Shown here: piece after piece, positions 11,519 to 21,669 of the stretch
How positions within the stretch are numbered: position 1 is the stretch's first letter
How the letters are laid out: every line of letters starts with the position of its first letter
Assembly (NCBI RefSeq): GCF_009730915.1
Contig: NC_052487.1
Location: forward strand, 15,232,314 to 15,296,313
Length of the DNA stretch: 64,000 nt
Reading direction: 5' to 3'
Source of the DNA: Dioscorea cayenensis subsp. rotundata
Lineage: Eukaryota; Streptophyta; Magnoliopsida; Dioscoreales; Dioscoreaceae
Translations under genes and position numbers: made by a program
The notes under the pieces: generated by a model
Told to the model about the DNA's origin: nothing
The model's database searches: none
Seen by the model: the letters and a program-made list of their open reading frames with translations, nothing else

Positions 11519-12809
11519 CTTTAATGGGGGTCTACTATACTAAACTAGTTACCTAAAATTGCTTTCATAATAATATTCATTAAATATTACTATTAATATG
11601 TTATGATATCCTTCTAATATATGATAGTACATTAATCTTTTGCCTAAATCTTCTTCTATAAGAAAAGTGTTATATAAGTTTATATATAAAATTCTAACAT
11701 AATTATAAATTTCTGCTATTGTTATCGTTTTATAACTAATAAGTATGGGAACCTAGGATCTAGATAAAGGTACTTGTCCTCTAGGAAGGGGTGCAATTGG
11801 ATCTTTTTAAATAATAGAGAAAAAATTGAGCCAGCCAGGTCTCCCTATCCACTTTGTAATTCATTTCTTCCTTATTCTTGGACTATATACCTTTATATAA
11901 TTTTTATTATATATTCTTTAATAGTACTTTTACAACCAACTGGCAACTATGCTACTAGACTTCATAGTAGACTATATTGAAATATAAAAAATACTACAAT
12001 AGCACTTTCTAATAAATAAATTCTACTATTCTGCAAAAAAAATAAATTATGTTACTTTTCAGCAAATAAACTAATTTATCTATTGGAAAGGAAATTATAC
12101 TATCTTGTAGAAAATAAATACCACTACTTTTAAGAAAATAAACTACACTATTTTGCAGAATGTAAGGTATACTACTTTGCAAAAAATAATTGGAAGACAT
12201 ATTAAGAAGAATTCCTTACTCAGTACTCAGGAGATATTCTTGGTTACCATAATCACTTTTCCCTCTTTATCATATCACTCCATGTTTTCTAAACCTTGTT
12301 CCTATGTACTTACTAGAGTTTCTTTGGAAAAGAGGTTGTACTACAACCGGTTAGTAAAAGTATTATATACTACTATATGCAAACCCACACATCATATCTA
12401 TGCTATTTTTTCCCTACGTCCTTCATGCCTTCACAGATACTTCTTCACTGATCCTTTAGTGTGGTTTCACATAATAGTAAATATAATATCATCCTATCTA
12501 CTGGCTTCATACGAGCTTTATCTTACTAACTTTAGAAATCTCTAGTGCTATTCGAGAGAATATCTGGCTTGGATAAACATCATAAGTTGCTTACCATCAA
12601 CCTTTGTGATTATGGAACTTTATACCTCTCTTTCCTTTTCAAAAAAGAAACTACTCACTCATGCTTTCAAAAATAATTTTTTTTCTAATATCTAAGCTAT
12701 AGAATTACAAAGAAAGATTGCTCAACTGGAAACACAGGGATGATTTAATTGCACACAAACTTCTCAGGTTATCACAGATCTCGATAATTCGTGAGTAAGG
12801 AGGCGTTCT
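11519..12809 (-). other. Putative viral leader region
   Basis: About 1.3 kb between the putative viral TATA box and the primer site, AT-rich and with only short ORFs on both strands. Inside it, 12015-12195 is a run of diverged repeats built from 'actattttgcag' and 'aaataaa' units. A long leader with short upstream ORFs is usual for pregenomic RNA of this virus family. I see no gene. Confidence 0.4.
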
Positions 12810-12818
12810 CCTTATATA
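12810..12818 (-). promoter_or_regulatory. Putative pararetroviral TATA box
   Basis: The minus strand reads TATATAAGG, the TATA form used by caulimovirid pregenomic promoters, followed by a short purine-rich segment. It lies on the same strand as the viral ORFs and upstream of their primer site. Assigned from position and motif only. Confidence 0.4.
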
Positions 12819-13353
12819 GAACCAGAAACCTTTTTACAATGACTCCAACTACCCTTACTTTATTTATTATTTAAGACTGACTTTGGAAAAAAGAAATGTT
12901 TCAGAGCAGTGGGCGTACTAGCACAACTTTGACCCTGATTCCTTTCATCTTTTTCTGGCACACGTACATATAAGGGATAAGAAAGAATCTCGCATAGTTT
13001 ATCCCATTAGTGTTCCAACTGGTAGTGAATAAAGTCAAGATTCTTCTTGAGATATATACAAACCAAAACACACACTTAGATAGGACTAGACCTAGTAAAT
13101 TATATTTTATGATTCCATTGCATTGTCAAGATTTGCCAAGGCGATATCATCAAGGACATTAAAAGTTACTTCTTCTGGATCAATTTCTTCTCTATTTCAA
13201 TTCTATTATCCCCCATTTGGACCTCATGCCATAGAGCCTTAGTTATCTTAAAATGTTCAATTAATTGGTGCTTAGTAAAGAATGTACCTTGTATAGAACT
13301 TTTGTATTGCTAGATTTCGTAGGAAGCAAAAATTTTTAAATTTGGTTCCTCTG

Positions 13354-13800
13354 CTAAGAGTTGGCAAGACTTGAATTTAGTTGGTATAACATCAAGTGCA
13401 TAAACTCTCCATCTTTATAGTATTTCTTTGGTTTCCATTGGGATGTGGTAATTTGAAAATCTATTTGTATCCTTTGTTCAAATCTAGGCGGACCATACCT
13501 TACCAAGTTTATTCTGATATAATGTTGAGAGGAGAAAGGATAGCCACTGTAACTAGTAGGTACTACCAATACTTCCAAGATGACAGTCTCTATCTTTGGT
13601 ATGAAGAACATTATGGACAAGTGTCTTTAGCCTCCAAGGGACATTAATATCTTTCAATTGATCTGCTTTTATGATAGTTAGCTTGCTAAACAAGCCATTT
13701 CCAAAATGACTATTGGGAGATATCTCTAAATCACCTATCTTGAAATTTCCTTCCCATCTAGAGAGATCGATTATAGCTTAAGTTAAAGAAAACCCTTCAG
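13354..13800 (-). pseudogene. Unrecognised degenerate ORF, possibly viral
   Basis: A minus-strand reading frame of 88 codons (13354-13620) continues in another frame to about 13800 through one frameshift. It contains an ordered stretch rich in aromatic and basic residues ('RINLVRYGPPRFEQR'). I cannot name a family. It lies upstream of the putative viral promoter, where the 3'-most ORF of a circular pararetrovirus would be found in a copy longer than one genome unit. It could instead be host or transposon sequence. The spacer 12819-13353 shows no other coding signal. Confidence 0.3.
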
Positions 13801-13964
13801 GACATATGCAGGCTAAACTTTGATGGAGTTCTCCTTTAAATCAGGTCAAGCAAAAGCTATGACCTGGTTTCTGGAGAAGCATAGATACTGCAACCTCTTG
13901 AATAGCTTCCATAAGGTTAATAAGCTGAGATTCAATACACCAAAGTAAGCCTTCTGCGGCGTTT

Positions 13965-14289
13965 ATTTAGCAGCGTTTTTAAAAAACCCCGCCAACATAT
14001 TTACTTTAGCGGCGTTCATTAGAAATGAACGCCACCATATTCTTTCCGGGTTTTACATAATTTTCACTTGGAAAAAGATTTACATTAGTGGTGTTTATTT
14101 TCAAAAGCGCCGGTAAATTAGAGGCGTTTATTGAAATACACGCCGGCAAATTAATTCGGGAAATAAGATGAATTAAAATTCAAAAATATAATTTTTATTA
14201 GCGGCGTTTATATTAATAGGCGCCGACACGTTTGCTTATTCAGCGGCGTTTAAATAAAAAAAATGCCGGTAAGGTAATTTATGGGCTTG
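13965..14289. repeat. Element with AGCGGCGTTT / AACGCCGGTAA modules, left part
   Basis: A series of short, partly palindromic modules, each pairing GCGGCGTTTAT-like sequence with ACGCCGG-like sequence some 15-25 bases later (13973, 14021, 14090, 14132, 14201, 14242). Modules of this kind form the subterminal regions of some plant CACTA elements. No CACTA terminus is visible. The MuDR-like element is inserted in it, and its other part continues at 20265. Confidence 0.55.
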
Positions 14290-14299
14290 GAGAATTTAA
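14290..14299. repeat. 10-bp target duplication GAGAATTTAA, left
   Basis: Directly precedes the inverted repeat of the MuDR-like element and is repeated exactly at 20255-20264. Mutator-superfamily insertions make duplications of 9-11 bp. Confidence 0.9.
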
Positions 14300-14695
14300 G
14301 GGTTAAAATTTTAGTTGGGTACCATACAAACAACTTTTTTCTTTTTGAGCATCAATGTTTAATTTGTTTCTTTTGGGGTACTCAACTTCAATTTATTATC
14401 AGTAGGAGGGTACTCACTAGTATCCGGTGGCAAAATGCTGAGTTGTACGCCGGAATAAACACATCAGCGTTTACGTGTCACATCCTTCGCCCAGTCATGA
14501 ATGCCACATCAGCGCAATGCCAACATAAGCCACAACTTATCCACATCATCGGGCCACATAGCCCTAGAAAAAGGATCCTCCTCCATCCATCTTCTCCCCC
14601 TTTCCTTCTCCTTCATCCGAACGGGAGAAACTCGCCTCCTTCCAAACTACCGGACCTGCGCAAAATCACTGGAGAGAGGACTTCTCCACCCCGTC
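14300..14695 (+). repeat. MULE terminal inverted repeat, left
   Basis: Starts GGGTTAAAATTTTAGTTGGG and matches the reverse complement of 19850-20254, with few differences up to 'caaaatcactgg'. The pyrimidine-rich inner part (14575-14660) probably forms the transposase promoter and 5' leader. The start codon follows at once at 14696. Confidence 0.92.
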
Positions 14696-17600
14696 ATGAC
14701 GATTGATTGGGTGCTGAGGATGGAAGCAGTCGGAGCACCATCTTATTGTAAGTGGTTTCATGGTTTATTGTGTTACACATGTGATTTGAGTGTTGTTTGA
14801 TTGGCCGTGAGGGAATGTGTTGCCACTATGATTATTGTAGGTTAGATGCTCCAATTCTCAATTGTTGTACTTTTTGATGATTGTACGTCATTAAAAATGT
14901 GCAGCAGGTGTTAAATGCATATATGCAGGCATGCGAAGAAGTTTAGACTAACATTTAGATTATAACATATCTACCTCTTCTAAGTTTGTTTCAAAATTTG
15001 TGTAGCCTTAGATGAGCTGGCCATTTTGCATGGGTGCATAGCCTGCTGCCAATCAATAATTGTTACTTTGATGTGAAAACAAGTAAATGATTTATTTTAG
15101 ATTATTGACTTAATCCTTCATTTTTGTTCTAATATCATTTTTTCCTTAAACTTTACAATAGTATGACCATTTTGTATGTTGTTGTATAGATACCTTGGGT
15201 TGTCATGTCTGCAATGTTGATGAAAAAACTTCCTTTTCTTTGAAATAAATCACTAGAAGCTGAGGATTTTGTAAAAACCAACAAATATGGTCTTGCTTTC
15301 TAGGTTGCGTTGCCTGAATTGTGTCCTTTCTTTATCAAATAGCTTCACATGTGATGGAATTTTGCGAAGTGCTTGACTGAGGTAGCAGCATCAAAGGAAA
15401 ATCTTCCAAAATGTCTATGCAAGAGCTTTAAATGCTTGTTACATGATTGCTAAACATTGTGAGCTTCCATCCTTTGCCATATATTTTGACTTAGATTAGT
15501 TTTATTACAACTTGCTTTGCAATTGCATTACTACATTAATTTCCAAAAAAGATAATTTGAGTAATTGGGAGAATTTGGAGATTAGGTATTTCTAAAGATA
15601 ATTATGTTCAAACATCGATCAAATTAATTTGTACAAAGGAGCATTAGCATTCATCCTATGTCAAAACTATATCCACCAAGATGGTGCTATTGTTGTTCTT
15701 AACTTCAGTACCAAAACTTGGCATGCTTACTCATTTAATTTTTTTTTCTTCAGCTTTTACTGAAATTATGTGGAAGCTAGTTGTTATCCAGTTGTTTATG
15801 TAAGAAATGTGTAATATTTGGTTTTGGATGGAAAATGGTGTTTGTTATTTGTTTTTACATTATTTGTATGGGATATTGTTAATGGTATGAAGCTTATTTA
15901 AGTTATTAAGTTCTCCATTAAGATCATGTAAATATCCAAAACCAGGATGCTTGTTATATTTTTTTTTACATGTTAGCTGCACATTTACATGTTAGCTGCA
16001 CATTTACATGTTAGCCTATTTAATTTGTTAGTGGCCTATTTTTTACATGTTAGCTGCACATTTTCAATCATGTATGTATTTAGGAAATTGTACGTGTTGC
16101 ACAATTTAATTAAACTAACCAATTTCATTTCAGCACCTAGTTGTGACTATTTCTCAGTAAGGATGTATTGCACTCATGGAGATTTGCACAAATGGGAGCA
16201 TAGGACATTGTGTGGATATGCAGATTATTGCAGCGCAGATAAAATGTCCAAATTAGAAATCATCAATATGGCAAAAGAGATGAACATTAATGTAGATGGT
16301 TGCACTTTTTGGTGGATGGATCTTAGGAGTGGAAGGCATGCTTTGAGAGAAATAAAGGATGATAAAGATGCTTTGGACATGTCCTTATCTGTTGTTGGCA
16401 CCAGAATGATAAGCATTTATGCTAAGGTTTCTAATGCAGATGTCAGTAACATAGGGCAAGGGCTTGGTGTGTTGGACACACATGTGGAAGAAGAAGTGCA
16501 GGATGTGCAAAGGAATGAAGAAGGGCTTCACCAATGGCTACAGATCGAAATACAATCCAGATTAAATCAGGATGTCTAAAACATGAGTGCACTAAAGACC
16601 ACAAAAATAGGCATGTCAGTGCACAATGGATTGCTCACAACTACTTGGACCAATTTAGAGCAGACCCTTCGTGGAAAGCTGCAGGGATAATTCAAGCTGT
16701 CAGGAGCAATCAGTGTGTTGATATAAGCAGACTCACTGCATGGAGGGCCAAAGCCATTGCAACTAGGTAGTTTGTTGTTTTTATCATAAACTTGCATATG
16801 AGTTAGTTATAATATGAATTACTATCTACTTACTTGTTTTCAATTTTTTTCATGTGTTATTGTCACGAGAAAAGGTTGTTAGAGGGTGATGAGGAAGATC
16901 AGATGAAGAGGCTCTGTGATTATAGGCTTGAGTTGCTAAGAACCCACCCAGGATCAACCATTATGTTCAGATGCATTATAGGAATGTTCCAAGAAATGTA
17001 TGTATGTCTATCACCTCTTAGAGCTGGGTTTCTTGCAGGCTGTAGGCGCATAATTTCTTTAGATGGATGCTTCTTGAAGAGCTTCTATGGAGGGCAATTG
17101 CTTGCGGCTGTTGGGATAGATGCAAATGATTGCATCTATCCCATAGCTTGGGCAATGGTGGATAAGGAGAACTATGCTAACTGGAAATGGTTCCTAGAGT
17201 TGCTCGCTGCTGATTTGGAGATAAACAATAGCCACCACTGGGCTTTTATGAGCGATAGGCAGAAAGTAAGCACTTCAACCTTAGATATGACCTAATTATT
17301 ATTATCATTAAGCTTTTTCTTTCCTTGTTGATTCATTAAATTTTTTTTTCTTCTTTTATTGCTCATCATGTATAGGGGCTCATACCTGCACTCCATGAGT
17401 TATTCCCAGATAGTCAGCATCGATATTGTGTTAGGCACCTCCACTCAAACTTTAGGAAAAAATATAAGGGGAAAACCATTAAGGACCAGTTATGGAGATG
17501 TGCTAAGGCTAGCTATCTTCCAGCATTTGAGAGAGAAATGGAAGCTTTAAAAAGTCTGTCTCCAGAAGCATATGAATTTATGAAAAAAATTGACCCACGT

Positions 17601-19249
17601 CATTGGAGTAGGGCACATTTTAATCCCCAATTTAAGTGTGACATGGTATTGAATAATCTGTGCGAGTGTTTTAACAGTCAAATATTGGAAGTAAGAACCA
17701 AGGGAATAGTTGCTATGAACGAGATGATTAGGACCAAGTTGATGATTAGAATTCAAAGAAAAAGGGATGCCATGCAAGGTTGTGCAACCATGCATTGTCC
17801 AAGGATTGTTAGAAAATTAGAGAAAGAAAAAGAATTGAGCTACTCTTATCATACAACTTGGTCAGGTGGGGATAAGTATCAAGTTCTTGGCAATGACGGT
17901 CAGTTTGTGGTAGACATTAAAGGGAAAAAATGCACTTGTAGAAAATGGGAACTAATTGGTTTTCCTTGTCCTCATGCAATATCAGCATTGTATTATAATA
18001 ACAACAACCTTGAGAGTCAAGTAGATGATTGTTACAATGTCAGTACTTTTATGGCAACATACAACCACATATTAAGTCCAACAGAATACAAGAATTGCTG
18101 GCCAAAAAGTGATCAAGGCCCAATGATTCCCCCAGAGCCTGTGATAAAGAGAAGAGGCCGAAGACCCATGCTTAGGAGAAGGGATCCAAGTGAAGAAGAA
18201 GGGATCCAAGTGAAAAAGAAAAGGATTTACAAAGGGAAAGGTAAGTAGGAAGGGTGTTAAAAGCACTTGCAGCATATGTGGTATTCAAGGGCACAATAAG
18301 AGGTATCATGGAGTGAAGGTAGGTATATAACTAATGGATTTTTTTTTGTCTTTTGTCTTATTTATTCTTTCTTTACTGTAAAATATCTTAATATATGCAA
18401 ATGTTACAACAAAAGGAACAGCATGGCAATGGACCCCAAGATAGGCAATCCAGGGAAGCAGCCACAGAGGTGAGTATATCATCAATTTAGTTAATGTTTT
18501 CCCATTGTTGTGGTTGTCTGTTTGGCCCTAATTGCTCAATTTAATGAAAAAGGATGTGGGACAGGCATATGAACAACCTTCTGGAGTAGTAACAGGCATT
18601 AATGTGAGTGCTTCAATAAGAATTAAAATACATTGAATAAATACTTCACATTGGGTCAAATTAACTTTGCTGTATGGCAGGGTGATGAGAATGACCACAT
18701 GGATGCAATTGGTTCTCAGATTATGAGGGAACATGTCACACATGTATTTTTTATGTGCTCTAATTTTGTGTACTAAGAAGCCAATTCAAATCCTGTATTA
18801 TGCTAATACACTTGTATGACAAGTAGGTCATCAATGCACCTGAGCAACCAATTCAACTTGAGCAACCAATTCAACTTGAAATCAGACCCATTACTAGACA
18901 TGAAACTTGGGTGAGAAGAGAAGCTCAAGACATATCCAAAAATAATGACACATCCAAAACTAGCCTCAAAGAAACTCAAGACATATCCAGAGAAGCTCTC
19001 AAGAAGCCTACAAAAACAACAACTACAGAATACAACGTTGTGGAGCAGCTTGCAAGGAGAAAAAGAAAAAACCCATCAGAGAAACCCCCTACAACCTCCG
19101 GAAGTTCAGTGTTGAGGCCTAGGGTAAGGAACAAAGCTATTGAAGATAAGAATCTAGGTGGAATTGCAGCCAATAGAAGAAATATATGGCTGCCACCAGG
19201 ATTGGGAGGTGCTAGTGGTTCTATTCCTGACTATAGTAGGAAAGCTTAG
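14696..19249 (+). pseudogene. MuDR-type transposase gene, damaged
   Basis: Cut-and-paste transposase of the Mutator superfamily, acting in the nucleus. Supported exons are 14696-14747 (donor GTAAGT), 16134 to about 16530, about 16531-16766, 16875-17265 and 17376-18248. Phases agree at 14747/16134, 16766/16875 and 17265/17376. Visible parts are an N-terminal domain ending 'CTFWWMD', the catalytic D in 'SLDGCF' (about 17061), the second D in 'SDRQKG' (17250-17265), the E in 'CECFN' (about 17660) and a SWIM zinc finger 'CTCRKW...CPH' (about 17930-17975). Near 16530 the frame changes and the Cys-rich DNA-binding segment normally found there is missing, so a deletion is likely. At about 18240 a +1 shift separates the long exon from a CCHH-type knuckle (18264-18310). 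Later small exons end in a Lys/Arg-rich tail with stop at 19249. The first intron is 1.4 kb. Confidence 0.85.
15968..16062 (+). repeat. 19-bp tandem repeat in MULE intron
   Basis: Two adjacent copies of ACATGTTAGCTGCACATTT, a partial third, and another copy at about 16043. It lies just upstream of the splice acceptor at 16133. Confidence 0.8.
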
Positions 19250-19849
19250 AGTGTGTAACACATTGTAATGTTTTGGCTAATATCTGTTTTTTGGGTGGAG
19301 ATGCTAAACAATTGTTAAGGGAATTTGGTAGAAAATGTAACTGATAGTTGCATCTTTGTAATTATCAGATTTTGGAATATATGCTAAAATTAATGAAATA
19401 TGCAGTTTTGTTATAAACTGCAAATGAATGAAATTATATTTTCAGCTTCTGGATTTTTATTAAAACTGCAAATTTTACACAGGAAAACTGCAATTTTGCT
19501 GGGTTAATTGATTTTATGGTGAATTGCAGTTTTGCAACAGCTTTATTTATTTATTTTATTATCTTAAGAATTCTGGGAAGTAAGGATCTCATTTTATTTT
19601 ATTTGATAAAGCTTAATGAAATGTGGCACAACATTGATTGCCACCTTAAAAAAAACATAAATTTCTTCTTTACACCATTTTCTTAAATTGTTCCAAACTA
19701 CAGACCAAATTTCTTATTTATACCATTTTCTTAACCCAAAACCTAAAAAAAATAAAAAAAAATGAAATAATACAACATATACAGAACTTGTTCTTTACTT
19801 AAATGATTTCCCTATCAAAAGAAGCTTGCATCCGGGAAAGGAGGAGGGG

Positions 19850-20254
19850 GGAGGGGGCGGAGAAGTCTTCAATCCGGTGATTTTGCGCAGGTCAGGCGGT
19901 TTGGGAGGAGGAGGCGAGTTTCTCCCGTTCGGATGAAGGAGGAGAAGAAAGGGGGAGAAGATGGATGGAGGAGGATCCTTTTTCAAGGGTTGATGTGGCC
20001 GGATGATGTGGATAAGTTGTGGCTTATGTTGGCATTGCGCTGATGTGGCATTCATGACTAGGCGAAGGATGTGACACGTAAACGCTGATGTGTTTATTCC
20101 GGCGTACAACTCAGCATTTTGCCACCGGATACTGGTGAGTACCCTCCTACTGATAATAAATTGAAGTTGAGTACCCCAAAAGAAACAAATTAAACATTGA
20201 TGCTCAAAACGAAAAAAGTTGTTTGTACGGTACCCAACTAAAATTTTTACCCCC
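19850..20254 (-). repeat. MULE terminal inverted repeat, right
   Basis: Reverse complement of the left repeat, ending at the CCCC before the GAGAATTTAA duplication (20255-20264). The inner end has a longer C/T-rich run than the left copy. Between the gene stop (19249) and this repeat is AT-rich sequence with no ORF. Confidence 0.92.
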
Positions 20255-20264
20255 GAGAATTTAA
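20255..20264. repeat. 10-bp target duplication GAGAATTTAA, right
   Basis: Exact repeat of 14290-14299. Confidence 0.9.
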
Positions 20265-20450
20265 CATGTGTAAAATATATATTTAATTTAGTGGCGATCA
20301 TTTTAAAAAATGCTGGGATATTAATGGATATGGCGGCGTGTTGGGAATGAACGCCGGTAAAATTATTGGCGGGATTGGGGTTAAAATTATCCGCGAAAAT
20401 AAAATTTATATAATGGCGTTTATATTAATAAATGCCGGGAAAGTTTAATG
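20265..20450. repeat. Element with GCGGCG / ACGCCGG modules, right part
   Basis: Continues the modular repeat of 13965-14289 after the MULE insertion, with modules at about 20330-20355 and 20400-20435. Confidence 0.5.
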
Positions 20451-21669
20451 AAAAGATTAAAACTTTTCCTTTCGATTTCTCTCCCCCATTTCTTCTTTAT
20501 TCCTCTCTATATCCACACTGCGCGCTGTTCGATCTTTTTTCGCCCTGTCTTCTTTTACTTCTTGAGCACAATTGAAGCAATCGAGTTCGTAAGGTGATTT
20601 AGTGTTGTTGATTATGGATTTCATGTTGTTGATTTAGTTTTGTTTGGGTGTTTTCTTGTATTAGGTTTTGGTAGTTGATTGGGTTTTTGTTTGGGAAGAA
20701 TTAATTGAGCTATTTTGTTAGGGTTTTGGAGAAGGCCACCACCACCGCGAGTACCGTCGGAGTTACCGGAATCGCTGATTGGAAAAACGGCATAACCTTC
20801 GATTGTGTAAGTTTTGAGCTTTATCTTCACTGCAATGGTTGAAGGCTTTGATCATTTTGGATGATTTTTCTTTTTTATTATCGTCTTGTGTGGTTCTTGG
20901 GAATTATCGGATGTATGGATGAATCTCAATGCTCTTCTTTGGAACAGGGCTTGGAGACCAGTACGGTGTAAGCAATTCACTGAACTTTTGATGATCCACA
21001 TTGCCGATAAATAGTATGTATTCTTTTTGTATTTGCTGATGATGTCTTGTTGAATTGTATGAAGATCCTTTCAGAACTATCTTTTCATCTTTTTTCATGC
21101 TTCTAATTGTTTGATTAGACCCATTTGATGCTGGTTTCAGGGCACTGAATTGATTTTTGTTTTTGTTTTTGTTTTTTTTCATTTTTTCTACATGGTTTGT
21201 TTGATTTGATATGATCACCCATCCATGGATTATAGCTTTCCTTTATCTGGAAATGAATGTTTCTCATTGATGTCGAAATACCTGGGATTGTGCACTGCTT
21301 GTTTCTTTTATAGATAATAATACTTGTTTGGTGAAGGTTTCTTGCTACTGATGACACATTAGTTCAGTGTATCATATCGATAAATGCGATTTTTTAGTGT
21401 TCTATGAATATTTTCTAACACTTTGAGGCCTATACTTGTGCATTTTACATTAGAAATCTTTTGTCTGATGTGAAATACTGCATTTGAATCCACACTTCTT
21501 AAAAATTAAAATTTGATACTTTTGCTTTATTAATTAATATCTTATCTTAAAATTTCTGAGACTAGGTCTGAAACTTTGCTTACTACGTGTGTACATGTTG
21601 CCCTTGTTTACGCACAGTCTTTTGTACTGTTTCAGGCTCACCAAACTAGTGTGTCATAACATTGGATCT
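20451..21669. other. Unassigned region
   Basis: The first 150 bases are pyrimidine-rich and leader-like (TTCCTTTCG, CTCTCCCCC), followed by sequence resembling an exon/intron boundary with GTAAGTTTT near 20806. No ORF has recognisable protein features. It could be the 5' leader of the gene of the host transposon named above. Confidence 0.3.

Larger units (their letters stand above)
14300..20254 (+). mobile_element. MuDR-like (MULE) DNA transposon, 5.95 kb
   Basis: A complete Mutator-superfamily element with terminal inverted repeats of about 400 bp that are almost identical by eye, a 10-bp target duplication and an internal plus-strand transposase gene. The transposase lacks the expected DNA-binding segment and has frameshifts, so it is probably not self-mobile now, although the matching ends suggest recent movement. 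Confidence 0.93.

Noticed and set aside
12153..12545. 130-codon plus-strand ORF
   Set aside because: Antisense to the viral strand in the AT-rich leader; no ordered motifs.
15989..16133. Upstream extension of the MULE ORF beginning at 15989
   Set aside because: It reads through the 19-bp tandem repeat and the intron; the splice acceptor at 16133 joins the exon at 14747 in phase.
20451..20900. Possible first exon of a host gene
   Set aside because: Leader-like and with a donor-like site, but no coding continuation or downstream exon could be recognised.
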